Positions 27,312-36,698 of a stretch of DNA of 64,000 nucleotides are shown piece by piece. Position 1 is the first letter of the stretch. Every line of letters starts with the position of its first letter. Below the pieces are notes generated by a model that ran no database searches, had not been told where the DNA came from, and was given only the letters and a program-made list of their open reading frames with translations. A program made the translations under genes and the position numbers. Source of the DNA: Ignavibacteria bacterium (GTDB lineage Bacteria; Bacteroidota; Ignavibacteria; Kapaibacteriales; Kapaibacteriaceae); contig CANMBE010000008.1 in NCBI GenBank assembly GCA_947495975.1, forward strand, positions 52,269-116,268, read 5' to 3'.

Positions 27312-28568
27312 ATGTTGAGATCCATTCCTCGGGTTGTCATAACAGGCGTTGGAGCCGTTACTCCGATCGGCAATACTTCTGCTGAGTTTTGGCAGGGAAT
27401 GATGGATGGCCGTAGCGGCACAAGCCCAATTACTCGGTTTGATGCTGCAGAGTTTGATACGCGATTTGCGGCCGAGGTTAAGAATTACGATCCGCTTCAG
27501 CATATCACTCGCAAAGAGGTCCAACGAATGGATCTTTTTGCGCAGTTCGCCATGTCGGCGGCCGTAATGGCAGTGGAAAATGCAGGGATCGATTTTGAAA
27601 AGACGAATCGTGAGCGCGTTGGCGTTGTGTTTGGATCTGGTATCGGTGGGATGTGGACGTATCACCATCAGCAGCAGAATCTTTACGAACGTGGCGGCAA
27701 GCCAGATCGTATCTCTCCGTTCTTTGTACCGATGCTGATATCCGACATTGCCGCTGGTCACATTGCAATTCGCTACGGTCTTAAAGGCCCTAACTATGCA
27801 ACGGTTTCTGCCTGCGCCACATCATCACATAGCATTGGCGACGCCCTCATGATCATACAACGTGGTATGGCAGATGTGATGTTGGCAGGGGGCTCTGAGG
27901 CCGTTATCTGTCCAATGGGTATCGGTGGATTCAATGCCATGAAGGCGCTTTCCACGCGCAATGATGATCCTTCAACTGCTAGCAGACCTTTTGATCTGGG
28001 GCGTGATGGATTTGTCATGGGCGAAGGTGGAGGTATTCTTGTGCTGGAGACATTAGAGCATGCAATGAACCGCGGCGCAACGATCTTAGCTGAGTTATCG
28101 GGTATTGGCTTTACAGATGACGCATTTCACATAACGCAACCAGCTCCTGGTGGCGAGGGTGCGGTGCGATCAATGAAGATTGCAATTCAAGACGCAGGCT
28201 TGGTGCCGCAAGACATTGATTATATCAATGCCCACGGAACGTCAACCCCGTTCAACGATAGATCTGAATCAGCTGCTATTGCAACTGTTTTTGGAGAGCA
28301 CACCAAGAACATATCGGTGAGTTCAACGAAGTCAATGACCGGACACCTCCTTGGTGCTGCCGGTGCCGTAGAGGCCATTGCAACTACATTGGCAATCGTC
28401 AATGGAATGGTCCCTCCAACAATCAATCAGATTACCTCAGACCCAGATTGTACTCTGGATTACGTGCCGAATGCACCAAAGAAGAGAGAAGTTCGTGCAG
28501 CCCTGAGTAATACTTTTGGCTTTGGTGGGCATAACGCCACGCTCTGCTTCAAGGCGTTTTCTGAGTAA
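27312..28568 (+). CDS. fabF: Beta-ketoacyl-ACP synthase II
   Basis: A 418-aa elongating condensing enzyme. The active-site triad is C168 in VSACATSSHS, H308 in NAHGTSTPFND and H345 in MTGHLLGAAG. The N-terminus VVITGVGAVTPIGNT and the end NTFGFGGHNATL are typical of FabF. It extends acyl-ACP chains with malonyl-ACP. It follows acpP by 29 nt and precedes rnc by 27 nt, the standard order in many phyla. Confidence 0.96.
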   Translation: MLRSIPRVVITGVGAVTPIGNTSAEFWQGMMDGRSGTSPITRFDAAEFDTRFAAEVKNYDPLQHITRKEVQRMDLFAQFAMSAAVMAVENAGIDFEKTNRERVGVVFGSGIGGMWTYHHQQQNLYERGGKPDRISPFFVPMLISDIAAGHIAIRYGLKGPNYATVSACATSSHSIGDALMIIQRGMADVMLAGGSEAVICPMGIGGFNAMKALSTRNDDPSTASRPFDLGRDGFVMGEGGGILVLETLEHAMNRGATILAELSGIGFTDDAFHITQPAPGGEGAVRSMKIAIQDAGLVPQDIDYINAHGTSTPFNDRSESAAIATVFGEHTKNISVSSTKSMTGHLLGAAGAVEAIATTLAIVNGMVPPTINQITSDPDCTLDYVPNAPKKREVRAALSNTFGFGGHNATLCFKAFSE

Positions 28569-28595
28569 CTTTCTCACCACGTCTCGTCCTCCATT

Positions 28596-29417
28596 GTGAA
28601 AGACATCGTCCGTCAGTTATACGCCAATCTCTTAAAGTTCGCGGCCAACCGCGGCTCGGCGAATAATGCGATGTTTCGCGAGTTATTCCCTCCTATGGGA
28701 CTGCTTGCAGACGAACGAGTTGCAGAACTCGAAAAACTCATTGGCGTAGATATTCATATGCCATCGTTGTATGAGCAAGCACTAACGCATCGCTCGTACT
28801 TACAGGTTGTGAATACACCAGATCACCGATCCAACGAGCGACTAGAATTCCTTGGTGACGCCATCTTAGGTATGGTCACTGCTGAATATCTCTTCTATAA
28901 CAACCGCGAGGTGTTAGAAGGGGAGCTAACCAAGATGCGCTCGTGGATAGTGAATAAGAAGTCGCTTGCAATCTGTGCGAGAGCGCTTAAGCTCGAAGAC
29001 TTCCTCTTCCTCAGTTATTCAGCAGCGCAGTCACTGCAACGGGGGAATGACTCAATGTTGGCAGACGCTCTTGAATCCATTATCGCGGCCATCTATCTCG
29101 ATCGTGGATTTGATGAAGTCCGCCGGTTCATTGTAGAACGATTGCTCCCAATAATGGTGGGCGAATCGTTGGTGCATGACACTAACTATAAGAGTCTGCT
29201 TCTTGAAACTGTTCAGGGTAGGGGGCAAGCGGCACCGCGGTACGTTGTTGTTCGTGAAGAAGGACCAGACCACGAGAAACACTTTACTGTGGACGTAGTC
29301 GTCGAAGACCGCGTCATAGGCACTGGCCATGGTCGCAATAAGAAGGACGCAGAACAGGCTGCAGCCGAGACTGGCTTAGCGTATCTTGCTAGCAAAACAC
29401 GAACAAAGAGACCCTGA
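28596..29417 (+). CDS. rnc: Ribonuclease III
   Basis: A 273-aa double-strand RNA endonuclease acting in rRNA maturation and mRNA decay. The catalytic signature NERLEFLGDAIL is near residue 90, with the second acidic site DALESIIAAIYLDRG near 150. A C-terminal dsRNA-binding domain (about 195-268) ends with GHGRNKKDAEQAAAETGLAYL. The N-terminal 50 residues (KDIVRQLYANLLKFAANRG) are longer than in E. coli Rnc (226 aa). The start is a GTG at 28596. It closes the fatty-acid cluster, a common association. Confidence 0.94.
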   Translation: MKDIVRQLYANLLKFAANRGSANNAMFRELFPPMGLLADERVAELEKLIGVDIHMPSLYEQALTHRSYLQVVNTPDHRSNERLEFLGDAILGMVTAEYLFYNNREVLEGELTKMRSWIVNKKSLAICARALKLEDFLFLSYSAAQSLQRGNDSMLADALESIIAAIYLDRGFDEVRRFIVERLLPIMVGESLVHDTNYKSLLLETVQGRGQAAPRYVVVREEGPDHEKHFTVDVVVEDRVIGTGHGRNKKDAEQAAAETGLAYLASKTRTKRP

Positions 29418-29430
29418 AACACCTGTTTGA

Positions 29431-32400
29431 ATGATAACACTGCGCCCCTTACTCATTCTCATTTTGTTTTTATGCTTCGCTGGCACAAGCTCAGCGCAAT
29501 TTCTTTCGGGGAGTCTCCCCTTTGGAAAGAATAAGAAGCAATACGAAAAATTTCATTGGAAGTACATACAGTCAGAAAACTTTGACGTGTACTTTCACGG
29601 CGAAGCCGACTATATCGCTCGGTATGCTGCACTTAAAGCTGAGACTGCACTTACACAGATTCAAGAAGAGCTGTCGTTCTCAATTACGAAACGTATCGTG
29701 TTGATCATCTTTAGCTCGCACAATCAGTTTCAGCAGACGAATGTGATTGATGAGTTTATGACTGAAGGTATCGGTGGCGTTACTGAGCTGTTTAAGAACC
29801 GCGTTGTGCTGCCATTTGAGGGCGATTATGCCAAGTTTCGGCACGTTATTCACCACGAGTTAGTTCATGCAGTTATCAATGACATGTTCTACGGTGGATC
29901 AATTCAGGCGCTTATTAGTAACAATGGTGCAGCAATGCTGCCGCTGTGGATGAATGAAGGATTTGCCGAATATTCAAGCGCGGGTGGGTTAGACGTTAAG
30001 ACCGACATGTTTATGAGAGACGTGGCAGTAAGTGAATACTTGCGGGGTATCAATCAACTCAACGGATATTTCGCCTATCGCGGTGGCCAAGCCTTTTGGT
30101 CATACATCGCGGGTAAATATGGTAAGGGTAAGGTGGGCGAAGTACTCAATCGCTTTAGAACGATAGGTGATGTAGATAAAACAATGCGTGCAACCTTCGG
30201 CATGACGTATGAAGAAATGTCGGATCAGTGGGCAAAGGATGAAAAGAAGTATTATTTCCCCGACGTTAACCGATATGAATACGTTGAAGATTTTTCGAGC
30301 CGTCTCACGAATCATCAAAAGGATGGTAACTTTTATAACACGTCACCTGCCATTTCACCTGATGGTGAGCACGTAGCGTTTATATCTGACCGAGGAGATC
30401 GTACGTTTGGTTTATGGGTCATGGACTTGCAATCAAAAGAAACAAAGCGCCTCGCAGGAAGTGCGCGTTCAACAGACTTTGAAGAATTGAACTTCCTTAC
30501 TCCCGGTATTGCCTGGAACCCGCAAGGGACAAAGCTCGCCGTAGGTGGCAAGGCGGCAGGAGAAGATGGCATCTATCTTGTGGATGTTTCATCTGGGGAC
30601 TATGAGATACTCCGCTTTGGAATTCAAACGATAGGGGGCGTGTCTTGGTCCCCCAATGGAATGTATTTGGCGTTTGATGCAGATACTGGTGGCGTACAGT
30701 CTGACATTTTTCTCTACGAACTAGAATCAAAGCAGCTCAGACGGCTGACGAGTGACATTTTTACCGACGTTACTCCTAGGTGGACTCCGGATAGCAAAAC
30801 AGTGTATTTCATTTCTGATCGCACGAAATATCTATCTGGCTTTGAGTCAACAAAAAACTTTGATATGTGGGATCATGATGTGGACTCACGTGACGTCTAC
30901 CGCATTGACATAGTTGGTGGCTCAATAGAGCGAGTTACACAAGACCCCGACATTGGTAAATATTCGCTTGAAATCTCTCCGGATGGTAAGCAACTTCTTT
31001 ATGTTGCTGACTACAATGGCATTAGCAACCTGTGGAAGCTTGATTTAGAGTCAGGCCGTAAGGTTGCACTTACAAACTCGCTCCAGGAAGTGAGTCAGAT
31101 CAGCTTGTCTCTTGATGGCACAAAGCTTCTTTTTGCATCACAGAATCGCGTGGGATATGATCTCTTTCAAATCAAATTCCCATTTGACCTAAAAGAGTCT
31201 GACACACTCCCTACTACGCGTTTTCGTCAGATGGAGCTCGAAGAAAAGAACTCATTGACAGGCGTGATGGAACGCATTTCAAATCAAAAAGATACAACCA
31301 CTTCCAGCTATGGTTCATTTGATGTTGATTTGTCTCAACAACGGTCAGTGCAGCCAAACGATGATATTGTGATTCCAACGGGTGATGAGCGAAGCAGCAA
31401 TAGTGACAGCGTGCACAGTACTGAATTTACACCTCGAGACTATAAGGTTGCATTTTCGCCGGATATTGTAACAGGCAATGCTGGTTATAGCAACTGGTTT
31501 GGAGCAAATGGTCAAATTCAGCTGCTCTTTACTGACATGATGGGAGATCATGAGATTTACTTTCGGGCAAACCTCTTTTTAGATCTCACGAATAGTAGTT
31601 TTCTTTTGTCATATGGATACCTGCCAGATATCGTAGACTATCATGTTTCCGTGTTTCAGAATTCAGGGTTCACATACATTCAGCCGGCAGGTTCTCGATT
31701 GAGTTATCTATATCGGTTGAGAAACTATGGTGGTCTTGTTTGGGCTTCGTATCCGTTTTCGCGGTACTCACGATTTGATGTTGGTCTGCAGATAATGAAC
31801 ATGACGAGAGAGAATGTTGATTATCCACAAGAGCCAACGCTTGATCGGTTTGTTACAGTACCATCTATTTCCTACATTCTGGATGATGTCCTATGGGGCA
31901 TGTGGGCACCTGTAAAAGGTACGAGACTCAACGTGACGGTAGAGGCATCTCCGAAGTTGTTTGAAACTGGACTCTCTTTTTCAACTGCGAGAATTGATGC
32001 TCGGCACTATGTGCATCTTGCTGACAACTATACAATTGCACTGAGGGGAAGCGGAGGATTGAGCATTGGGGGAAATCCCCAAAAGTTCTTCATCGGTGGA
32101 ATTGATAATTGGTTTAACAGATTCTTTAGCGAAAATGGTTGGCCATTTGTGAATCCTGAAGACTTCGCATTTACGAGACCAGGATGGCCATTACGAGGAT
32201 GGGCTTTGAATGAGCGTAATGGCACGCAATATTTTGTTTCCAACATTGAGTTCCGATTCCCATTCCTCTTTGCATTTCAGGCAGGTCCCTTACCATCTCT
32301 ATTGCAGGGCTTACAAGCTCAAGTCTTTTTTGATGCCGGTGGAGCGTGGGATTCGCAAGGAAATGCGTGGATGGCAAATGGCCAGCCCGCTCCTAATCCT

Positions 32401-32538
32401 GTTCTCATGAGCTATGGCTTTGGTGTTAGATCACTGGCATTTGGGCTGCCACTTCGCTTTGACGTGGCATGGAGATCAGAACCGTTTGGCGGCACGTCTA
32501 AACCGATCTATCTGTTCTCACTTGGTGGCGACTTTTGA
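29431..32538 (+). CDS. Secreted metallopeptidase-like / TolB-propeller / outer-membrane barrel protein
   Basis: A 1035-aa protein. A signal peptide (residues 1-22, ending TSSA) is followed by a peptidase MA-like domain (about 40-280) with zinc motif H142-E-L-V-H146 and a probable third ligand E176 in MNEGFAEY. From about 300 to 590 runs a WD40/TolB-like propeller with repeated SPDG-type strands (AISPDGEHVAFISDR, ISPDGKQLLYVADY). From about 660 to 1035 there are alternating aromatic strands, ending in a final F, with the last 120 residues (RGWALNERNGTQYFVSNIEF, QVFFDAGGAWD) resembling an Omp85/BamA-type barrel end. It is probably outer-membrane anchored. Substrate unknown. It starts 13 nt after rnc and overlaps yigZ tail-to-tail by 21 bp. 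I do not recognise a named protein. Confidence 0.85.
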   Translation: MITLRPLLILILFLCFAGTSSAQFLSGSLPFGKNKKQYEKFHWKYIQSENFDVYFHGEADYIARYAALKAETALTQIQEELSFSITKRIVLIIFSSHNQFQQTNVIDEFMTEGIGGVTELFKNRVVLPFEGDYAKFRHVIHHELVHAVINDMFYGGSIQALISNNGAAMLPLWMNEGFAEYSSAGGLDVKTDMFMRDVAVSEYLRGINQLNGYFAYRGGQAFWSYIAGKYGKGKVGEVLNRFRTIGDVDKTMRATFGMTYEEMSDQWAKDEKKYYFPDVNRYEYVEDFSSRLTNHQKDGNFYNTSPAISPDGEHVAFISDRGDRTFGLWVMDLQSKETKRLAGSARSTDFEELNFLTPGIAWNPQGTKLAVGGKAAGEDGIYLVDVSSGDYEILRFGIQTIGGVSWSPNGMYLAFDADTGGVQSDIFLYELESKQLRRLTSDIFTDVTPRWTPDSKTVYFISDRTKYLSGFESTKNFDMWDHDVDSRDVYRIDIVGGSIERVTQDPDIGKYSLEISPDGKQLLYVADYNGISNLWKLDLESGRKVALTNSLQEVSQISLSLDGTKLLFASQNRVGYDLFQIKFPFDLKESDTLPTTRFRQMELEEKNSLTGVMERISNQKDTTTSSYGSFDVDLSQQRSVQPNDDIVIPTGDERSSNSDSVHSTEFTPRDYKVAFSPDIVTGNAGYSNWFGANGQIQLLFTDMMGDHEIYFRANLFLDLTNSSFLLSYGYLPDIVDYHVSVFQNSGFTYIQPAGSRLSYLYRLRNYGGLVWASYPFSRYSRFDVGLQIMNMTRENVDYPQEPTLDRFVTVPSISYILDDVLWGMWAPVKGTRLNVTVEASPKLFETGLSFSTARIDARHYVHLADNYTIALRGSGGLSIGGNPQKFFIGGIDNWFNRFFSENGWPFVNPEDFAFTRPGWPLRGWALNERNGTQYFVSNIEFRFPFLFAFQAGPLPSLLQGLQAQVFFDAGGAWDSQGNAWMANGQPAPNPVLMSYGFGVRSLAFGLPLRFDVAWRSEPFGGTSKPIYLFSLGGDF

Positions 32539-33132
32539 ATATCCAGCGCGTGCATTCGTGCGTGATATAACTTCGGCAATCAACTCGTCAAGTCTTTCTT
32601 CAGGCACATCAACATCAAATGCAATGGAGTCTGCGTAGTTCGGGGTAAACCGCGCGTTGACTTCTTCTAACAAGTGCGTGATTGTGTTGACATCATCATA
32701 CATGCAGTGAATAGTGATATGCACCATGGGCTGCACGGTAAAAAGCTCGCCTGCGTGGATTACTGCCTGCGCAGACTCAGAATAGGCACGTGCTAGTGGT
32801 CCAACGCCGAGTTTGACTCCACCAAAGTATCGTACAACAACAATAATTGCGTCGCTGATATTTGCTCGTTGCAGGGCAAAGAGTAGGGGCTTCCCGGCAG
32901 TTCCAGATGGTTCTCCATCGTCGGACATCCTGTATTCCATACCGTACGGACCAATTCTCCATGCATAACAATGGTGCACTGCATCCGCATGTTGATTGCG
33001 AATACGGTCAAGGAATCCTAAGGCCTCCTCTTTTGTTGTGCAGGGGGCGATGTAGGCGCTAAAGACCGAGCGTTTGATGGTAATTTCGGACTTAGCCTCA
33101 CCGCGTACACTTTCATACGGTGGAAACGTCAT
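32518..33132 (-). CDS. yigZ: YigZ/IMPACT family protein
   Basis: A 204-aa protein. The N-terminal UPF0029/IMPACT domain (about 15-120) has RSVFSAYIAPCTTKEEAL, HHCYAWRIG, RMSDDGEPSGTAGKPLL and VVVRYFGGVKLGVGPLARAY. The C-terminal DUF1949 ferredoxin-like domain spans about 135-200. The family is related to eukaryotic IMPACT, a regulator of GCN2; bacterial function is poorly defined. Its 3' end overlaps the barrel protein gene by 21 bp in convergent orientation, and its start is 45 nt from the divergent bshA. Confidence 0.92.
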   Translation of the reverse strand: MTFPPYESVRGEAKSEITIKRSVFSAYIAPCTTKEEALGFLDRIRNQHADAVHHCYAWRIGPYGMEYRMSDDGEPSGTAGKPLLFALQRANISDAIIVVVRYFGGVKLGVGPLARAYSESAQAVIHAGELFTVQPMVHITIHCMYDDVNTITHLLEEVNARFTPNYADSIAFDVDVPEERLDELIAEVISRTNARAGYSKVATK

Positions 33133-33177
33133 ACTGCAAGTTCAGAATTGCAGGTCATAGAAACTCGAGGATTATAC

Positions 33178-34305
33178 ATGCGCATTGGAATGGTGTGCTA
33201 CCCAACATACGGTGGTAGCGGTGTTTTGGCGACCGAATTAGGACAAGAGCTTGCTCGGCGTGGACACAGCGTGCATTTCATAACCTATGCACAGCCGATG
33301 CGTCTTGATAGGTTCCAGGAAAATATTTACTACCACGAGGTAGAGACACCGTCCTATCCTCTTCTTGAGTTTAATCAGTATACGTTGTCGCTTGCTGGCA
33401 AAATTTTAGATGTAGCAAGATACGAACAGCTTGATGTGGTGCATGTACATTATGCAATTCCGCACGCGATTAGCGCGTATTTAGCGAAAGAAATCTCAAA
33501 GAATTCAACGCCATTCAAACTTGTGACTACGTTGCACGGCACAGATATTACGCTTGTTGGCCTAGAGCCAACTTTTCATCCACTAGTGAAATTCTCACTT
33601 GAAAAAAGCGACATCGTCACAGCGGTATCAAGTTTTCTGCAAGAGAAGACCAGACAGAGTTTTGGCGAAGATCTATCAATAAGAGTTATCCCAAACTTTG
33701 TTGATACATCCATCTATACCCGGACGGAATGTCCTGATGTTGAGCGGCGTCTTCGCAATGAAGGCGAGTTTATTCTTATGCACGTTTCTAATTTCAGACC
33801 AGTAAAACGGGTTCAAGACTGCATCCGTATTCTCGCAGAAGTACGTCAGTCTCTTTCCGCTCGGCTTGTCTTTGTTGGAGACGGACCAGAGCGTAGCGAT
33901 GCTGAAAGACTCTGTAGAGAGCTAAACGTTGAGGAATATGTGACCTTCCTCGGCAAACAATCTGCGTTGCCAGAGATACTCTCAGTTGCAGATGTTTTCC
34001 TTCTCCCTTCACAGCAAGAAAGTTTTGGACTATCGGCGCTTGAAGCCATGAGTTGCTCAGTTCCAGTTGTAGCAACTAGTATTGGCGGTATTCAGGAAGT
34101 GGTTCGCCACGATGCGTCTGGCTATGTTGCTGAGCTAGGAGACGTTGCAAGAATGGCCCGCTATTGCGTAGACCTCTTATCGAATCCCAAAAAGCTCGCA
34201 ATATTTAGAGAGAATGCACGCAAGCGTGCCGTAGAAAAATTCGACATCTCGCTTATCGTACCGATGTATGAGCGTGTGTACGAAGAAGCAGTACGCGGCG
34301 AATAA
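33178..34305 (+). CDS. bshA: N-acetyl-alpha-D-glucosaminyl L-malate synthase
   Basis: A 375-aa GT-B glycosyltransferase (family GT4) that joins GlcNAc from UDP-GlcNAc to L-malate, the first step of bacillithiol synthesis. BshA-specific features are MRIGMVCYPTYGGSGVLATE at the start, EVETPSYPLLEFNQYTLSLA near residue 60 and VVHVHYAIPHA near 95. The nucleotide-sugar site QQESFGLSALEAMSCSVPVV lies near 280. The ATG at 33178 is used; an upstream in-frame GTG-class or TTG-class start would add ten unconserved residues. Other bsh genes are not in the window. Confidence 0.9.
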   Translation: MRIGMVCYPTYGGSGVLATELGQELARRGHSVHFITYAQPMRLDRFQENIYYHEVETPSYPLLEFNQYTLSLAGKILDVARYEQLDVVHVHYAIPHAISAYLAKEISKNSTPFKLVTTLHGTDITLVGLEPTFHPLVKFSLEKSDIVTAVSSFLQEKTRQSFGEDLSIRVIPNFVDTSIYTRTECPDVERRLRNEGEFILMHVSNFRPVKRVQDCIRILAEVRQSLSARLVFVGDGPERSDAERLCRELNVEEYVTFLGKQSALPEILSVADVFLLPSQQESFGLSALEAMSCSVPVVATSIGGIQEVVRHDASGYVAELGDVARMARYCVDLLSNPKKLAIFRENARKRAVEKFDISLIVPMYERVYEEAVRGE

Positions 34306-34434
34306 AAGCGCACATGCAGAAAACGGACAAATGTCTTGAGTGTTAGCACTGAGAAAAACATCGCCTTTCGAAGCATCAACAACAAGCCTTTGGTATTTTA
34401 GCTCTTTCGTTCACCACCAGCATTGTTGGTTTCT

Positions 34435-35811
34435 ATGACAGTATCAGATTTCCTTGAACAGCACAATGAGCGTGCAGAGCTGCAACTGATGGAGTTTCTT
34501 AGAATCCCAAGCGTTAGCACGGATCCAGATTGTGCCTCAGAGGTAGCCCGATGCGCCGAGTGGCTCGCAGAGCACTTACAACATATCGGTATGCCCACCG
34601 TGCAGGTCTACCCTACCAAGGGGCACCCAATTGTCTATGCCGAAAACCTGCAGGCAGGTGCGGATCAGCCAACGATTCTCTTCTATGGTCACTATGATGT
34701 ACAACCAGTAGATCCCATTGACCTATGGACCAATCCTCCATTTGAGCCAACTATCCGCGATGGTAAGGTCTTTGCCCGAGGCGCAACAGATGATAAGGGG
34801 CAGGTGTTTCTGCATATGAAGGCAATTGAGGCACTATTGGCTGTAGATGGAAAACTTCCTGTCAATATCAAACTCCTTATTGAGGGTGAAGAAGAGATTG
34901 GAAGTCCACATCTCGATCCTTTCGTTCGTCAGAACACGTCCATGCTCTCATGCGATGCGGTTCTCATATCAGACACATCAATGTTTGCCCCTGGCATGCC
35001 ATCAATTGTTTATGGACTTCGCGGACTTGCCTATTTGCAGATTGATGTTCAAGGCCCAAACCGAGACCTGCACTCGGGCTCATATGGTGGAGTGGTAACA
35101 AACCCCATCAATGCATTGGCCCATATCATTTCTCAGCTCAAGAGCATTGATGGGCGCATCCTTGTTCCAGGATTTTATGATGACGTGCTAAGCTTGGGTT
35201 CAGAAGAAGCACAAGGCTTGAATGACCTAGGCTTTGACGATGTGCGGCTTATGAACGATGTTGGAGTTGATACCTTAGTGGGGGAATCAGGATTTACATC
35301 TCCTGAGCGCTTATGGACCCGACCTACTCTCGACGTCAATGGAATGCTTGGCGGATTCACGGGGGAAGGCGCAAAGACTGTTCTGCCTTCTCGTGCGATG
35401 GCCAAGGTAAGTATGCGCCTGGTGCCCAATCAAAAACATCACGATATCGCTGAACGTGTGATGAACTTTATTCAGAAGATCACACCTCCTGGAGTAACTG
35501 TTCGTGTGCAGGACCTGCACGGGGCTGACCCAGTTTTAGTTCCACGAAACACCCCCGCAATATCTGCTGCAGTTCAGGCGCTAGAAGAGACATTTGACAC
35601 CAGATGCAGGTTTGCACGCGAAGGTGGATCTATTCCAGTTGTGTTGCTCTTTGACACCGTCCTGCAGGTACCAACAGTATTAATGGGTTTTGGTCTGAAT
35701 AATGAAAACGCCCACTCACCAGATGAACATTTTGACCTCGGAAACTTTCGCCTGGGCATGAAGGCCGCTGCACGGTATTATCAACTGATGGCCGCTTCTG
35801 CAACCATATGA
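34435..35811 (+). CDS. M20 family metallopeptidase (dipeptidase)
   Basis: A 458-aa cytoplasmic zinc peptidase of the M20 CNDP/PepV-like group. The metal and catalytic motifs are YGHYDVQPVDP near residue 90, ARGATDDKGQVFLH near 120 and EGEEEIGSPHLDPF near 155. The lid or dimerisation domain (about 200-380) includes NRDLHSGSYGGVV. It probably cleaves dipeptides or related small amides; the exact substrate is not readable. A TTG at 34423 is in frame, but the ATG at 34435 is preferred. The stop overlaps the EamA transporter gene by ATGA. About 130 nt upstream hold no gene. Confidence 0.88.
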   Translation: MTVSDFLEQHNERAELQLMEFLRIPSVSTDPDCASEVARCAEWLAEHLQHIGMPTVQVYPTKGHPIVYAENLQAGADQPTILFYGHYDVQPVDPIDLWTNPPFEPTIRDGKVFARGATDDKGQVFLHMKAIEALLAVDGKLPVNIKLLIEGEEEIGSPHLDPFVRQNTSMLSCDAVLISDTSMFAPGMPSIVYGLRGLAYLQIDVQGPNRDLHSGSYGGVVTNPINALAHIISQLKSIDGRILVPGFYDDVLSLGSEEAQGLNDLGFDDVRLMNDVGVDTLVGESGFTSPERLWTRPTLDVNGMLGGFTGEGAKTVLPSRAMAKVSMRLVPNQKHHDIAERVMNFIQKITPPGVTVRVQDLHGADPVLVPRNTPAISAAVQALEETFDTRCRFAREGGSIPVVLLFDTVLQVPTVLMGFGLNNENAHSPDEHFDLGNFRLGMKAAARYYQLMAASATI

Positions 35812-36698
35812 AGCGCCACAATGCCGAGATTCTGCTTCTTGTCATAACCATACTTTGGGCAGGAACCTTTGCAATAATTAAATCGGCAGTTGCTGACGTA
35901 AACCCTAGCATGTTTCTGTTACTTCGATTTTCAATCGCAGCTGTGATAGGTGTTGCAATCTGGCCAAAGTCATTGTTTGCGCTTGATCGAGATACAACGG
36001 GGAAGGGGCTAATCCTTGGTCTCCTTTTTGGACTTGGTTTTTTACTTCAGACTATCGGGCTCACGTTAACAACTGCATCTACCTCAGCGTTCATCACAGG
36101 AACGATGGTTGTGTTTGTACCAATTGTTCATCGCATTGTAGACGGATCAAAAATCCGAGCAAATCACGCTGCGTCAATTGTTCTTGTGTTAATCGGATTA
36201 TACTTGTTTACTTCTCCAGAAGCGCATGGTGTAAATCTTGGTGACGTGCTAACACTGGTAAGCGCCATTTTTTGGGCTATTTATCTGACGTATATCGATG
36301 TGTGGACCACTGCCATGCGTGCAAATGTGCAACGTCAGAATGCCCTTGTGCTGCTGCAGTTCATTACAACGATAGCTATCGCCGCATTCGGTGTTGGCAT
36401 AAGCGGTATACGGGGCGAGTCACTCGCCGTTACACTTGATATAGACCTCTTACTCGGACTTTTTTATTGCGGAATATTTGCTTCGTTGATTCCAACATTC
36501 ATCCAAACACGATACCAGCAATACACACACCCAGTGCGTGCCGGAGTAATATTTGCTATTGAGCCCCTTGCAGCATCAGTGATAGCGTGGTTGGCAATCA
36601 ATGAACAGTTTTCAGTCAGGCAGCTCATTGGCGGAGGCGTTCTCATGTTGGCTATCATACTTCCGGATGTTATAGCCCAAGTGAGGAAACCACGATGA
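35808..36698 (+). CDS. EamA/DMT-family transporter
   Basis: A 296-aa membrane protein with about ten helices in two EamA repeats. It starts EILLLVITILWAGTFAIIKS with the typical W-G-x-x-F pattern, has a second repeat from about residue 145 (ALTLVSAIFWAIYLTY-like), and ends with PLAASVIAWLAINEQFSVRQ. Drug/metabolite transporters of this type export amino acids, metabolites or nucleotides; the substrate cannot be inferred. It overlaps both neighbours by ATGA, forming a three-gene unit with the M20 peptidase and 5-FTHF cyclo-ligase. Confidence 0.9.
   Translation: MKRHNAEILLLVITILWAGTFAIIKSAVADVNPSMFLLLRFSIAAVIGVAIWPKSLFALDRDTTGKGLILGLLFGLGFLLQTIGLTLTTASTSAFITGTMVVFVPIVHRIVDGSKIRANHAASIVLVLIGLYLFTSPEAHGVNLGDVLTLVSAIFWAIYLTYIDVWTTAMRANVQRQNALVLLQFITTIAIAAFGVGISGIRGESLAVTLDIDLLLGLFYCGIFASLIPTFIQTRYQQYTHPVRAGVIFAIEPLAASVIAWLAINEQFSVRQLIGGGVLMLAIILPDVIAQVRKPR

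Noticed and set aside
32067..32085. GGGGGAAATCCCC palindrome, considered as a regulatory site
   Set aside because: It lies in the middle of the barrel-protein coding sequence and encodes ordinary residues.
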